Shown here: positions 63,401 to 64,000 of the stretch, one piece after another
Layout of the letters: each line of letters starts with the position of its first letter
How positions within the stretch are numbered: the stretch's first letter is position 1
Source of the DNA: Saprospiraceae bacterium
GTDB taxonomy: Bacteria; Bacteroidota; Bacteroidia; Chitinophagales; Saprospiraceae
DNA length: 64,000 nt
Direction of reading: 5' to 3'
Assembly (NCBI GenBank): GCA_020631355.1
Contig: JAHDHL010000010.1
Coordinates: forward strand, 62,001 to 126,000
Program-made: the position numbers and the translations under genes
The notes under the pieces: generated by a model
The model's database searches: none
What the model was told of the DNA's origin: nothing
Seen by the model: the letters and a program-made list of their open reading frames with translations, nothing else

Positions 63401-63709
63401 TGTTAAGATATATGAAGAAGTTTTTGTTTTTGTTTAGGAACTAAGAATTGCCTTGATACTAAAATCGGAATAATTATCATTCTACACAAACAATAAGAAA
63501 TCACTGAATTAAATATTCAACAATATAAATTAATTCACAATTATCTGATTTACAATTAATTAAAATTAAAATAAATTAAGCTTTCAGAAATATTAAAATA
63601 ATATAGGAATATAAATCTTACCTTAGCTTCCTCTACCTGATTACTTTCCCATCCATTTGAACCAATCCATTCTTATATCATTATCCTTAAGGATAAAAAA
63701 GAATCAGAT
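63401..63709. other. AT-rich intergenic region
   Basis: About 310 bases, very AT-rich, especially 63480-63620. No reading frame, repeat or clear promoter. It would carry the promoter of the minus-strand RNA and of the DUF1295 gene, but no TAnnTTTG element was found on either strand. Confidence 0.4.
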
Positions 63710-64000
63710 ATGTGGAAGACCGTCATCTTACTTATTATTACCATCATTGTAATCCCTTATTTTTCATTCTACCTGGATGAATCTCCTACGGAATTACAAA
63801 AGTCCACCCTAATCAGTTTGGCTTGGGTATATGTGGCTTCTGCTGCTTATTGTTTTATTGTGAGTACCATTACGAAAAATTATAGTCAAGTAGATAAATT
63901 CTGGTCAGTCATTCCGATGGTTTATGCTTGGATGGCTTGCCATTATGGCAATTATGAACCCAGATTGATTCTCATGGCTGTCCTTGTCAGTATCTGGGGC
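63710..64000 (+). CDS. DUF1295-family integral membrane protein, partial
   Basis: The first 97 codons of a gene that runs off the right edge, starting at ATG 63710. The peptide MWKTVILLIITIIVIPYFSFYLD is a membrane helix; a second helix follows (STLISLAWVYVASAAYCFIV). Then NYSQVDKFWSVIPMVYAWMAC, the DUF1295 hallmark (SQVDKxWSxxPxxY), and a further helix start. DUF1295 proteins are related to steroid 5-alpha-reductase and isoprenylcysteine methyltransferase folds. In some bacteria they are linked to lipid or fatty-acid metabolism. The C-terminal catalytic part is outside the window. Confidence 0.85.
   Translation, partial: MWKTVILLIITIIVIPYFSFYLDESPTELQKSTLISLAWVYVASAAYCFIVSTITKNYSQVDKFWSVIPMVYAWMACHYGNYEPRLILMAVLVSIWG

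Overview
The window reads as a chromosomal segment of a Bacteroidota bacterium. By eye the GC content is near 40%. The indicators are three large secreted proteins with type IX secretion (T9SS) C-terminal sorting domains, two PorV-like outer-membrane proteins plus a related PorQ/PorV-like one, a SusC-like/TonB-type barrel receptor, a Bacteroidota-type LptD, the long form of urocanate hydratase, and several promoters with the Bacteroidota -7 element TAnnTTTG. The class Saprospiria is my best guess, from overall gene flavour only. I saw no rRNA, tRNA, IS element, prophage or CRISPR array.

Layout. 0-10 kb: the 3' end of a NamZ-type muramidase gene, a photolyase-family gene, an ABC-F ATPase, a secreted mini-protein, a response regulator followed by a hybrid kinase with an altered H-box, urocanate hydratase, and a membrane-anchored LAS-type metallopeptidase. 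10-20 kb: an OsmC protein, TadA, and an envelope cluster of amidase and two MCE proteins divergent from lptD, then an SDR and RecQ. 20-27 kb: tandem PorV-family paralogues, then an aldo-keto reductase, an SsuD-type FMNH2-dependent monooxygenase and a sodium:solute symporter. This trio is compatible with oxidative desulfonation of a sulfonated sugar or alkanesulfonate. 27-37 kb: a beta-helix T9SS protein, a STAS protein, an ALG5-like glycosyltransferase, an alpha/beta hydrolase, a LysE exporter, an M1 aminopeptidase with a C-terminal barrel-like domain, and a lipoprotein superoxide dismutase. 37-46 kb: a TMTC-like glycosyltransferase, VanX-like and VanY-like lipoproteins, a LOG-family protein behind a hairpin leader, rplY/prs, a CPBP protein and a T9SS esterase. 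46-64 kb: a TonB-type receptor, rsmE (probably leaderless) with a DUF4159 gene, a TolC/HlyD pair running into a DUF2064 glycosyltransferase and a lipoprotein methyltransferase, a PKD/dockerin-like T9SS protein, a GH1 glycosidase, a PorQ-like/HhH-barrel pair, a probable structured small RNA, and the start of a DUF1295 gene.

How it fits together. Much of the window concerns the cell envelope: peptidoglycan trimming (NamZ, amidase, LAS peptidase, VanX/VanY-like), outer-membrane lipid handling (LptD, MCE), T9SS export, and surface degradative enzymes. The points most worth following up are the structured minus-strand RNA near the right end, the SsuD/aldo-keto reductase/symporter group, the kinase whose H-box histidine is displaced by one residue, the M1-barrel fusion, and the small promoter-hairpin-leader unit at 41.7 kb. 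Function calls come from reading motifs without any database search. Starts were moved from TTG to a nearby ATG where the N-terminus supported it.
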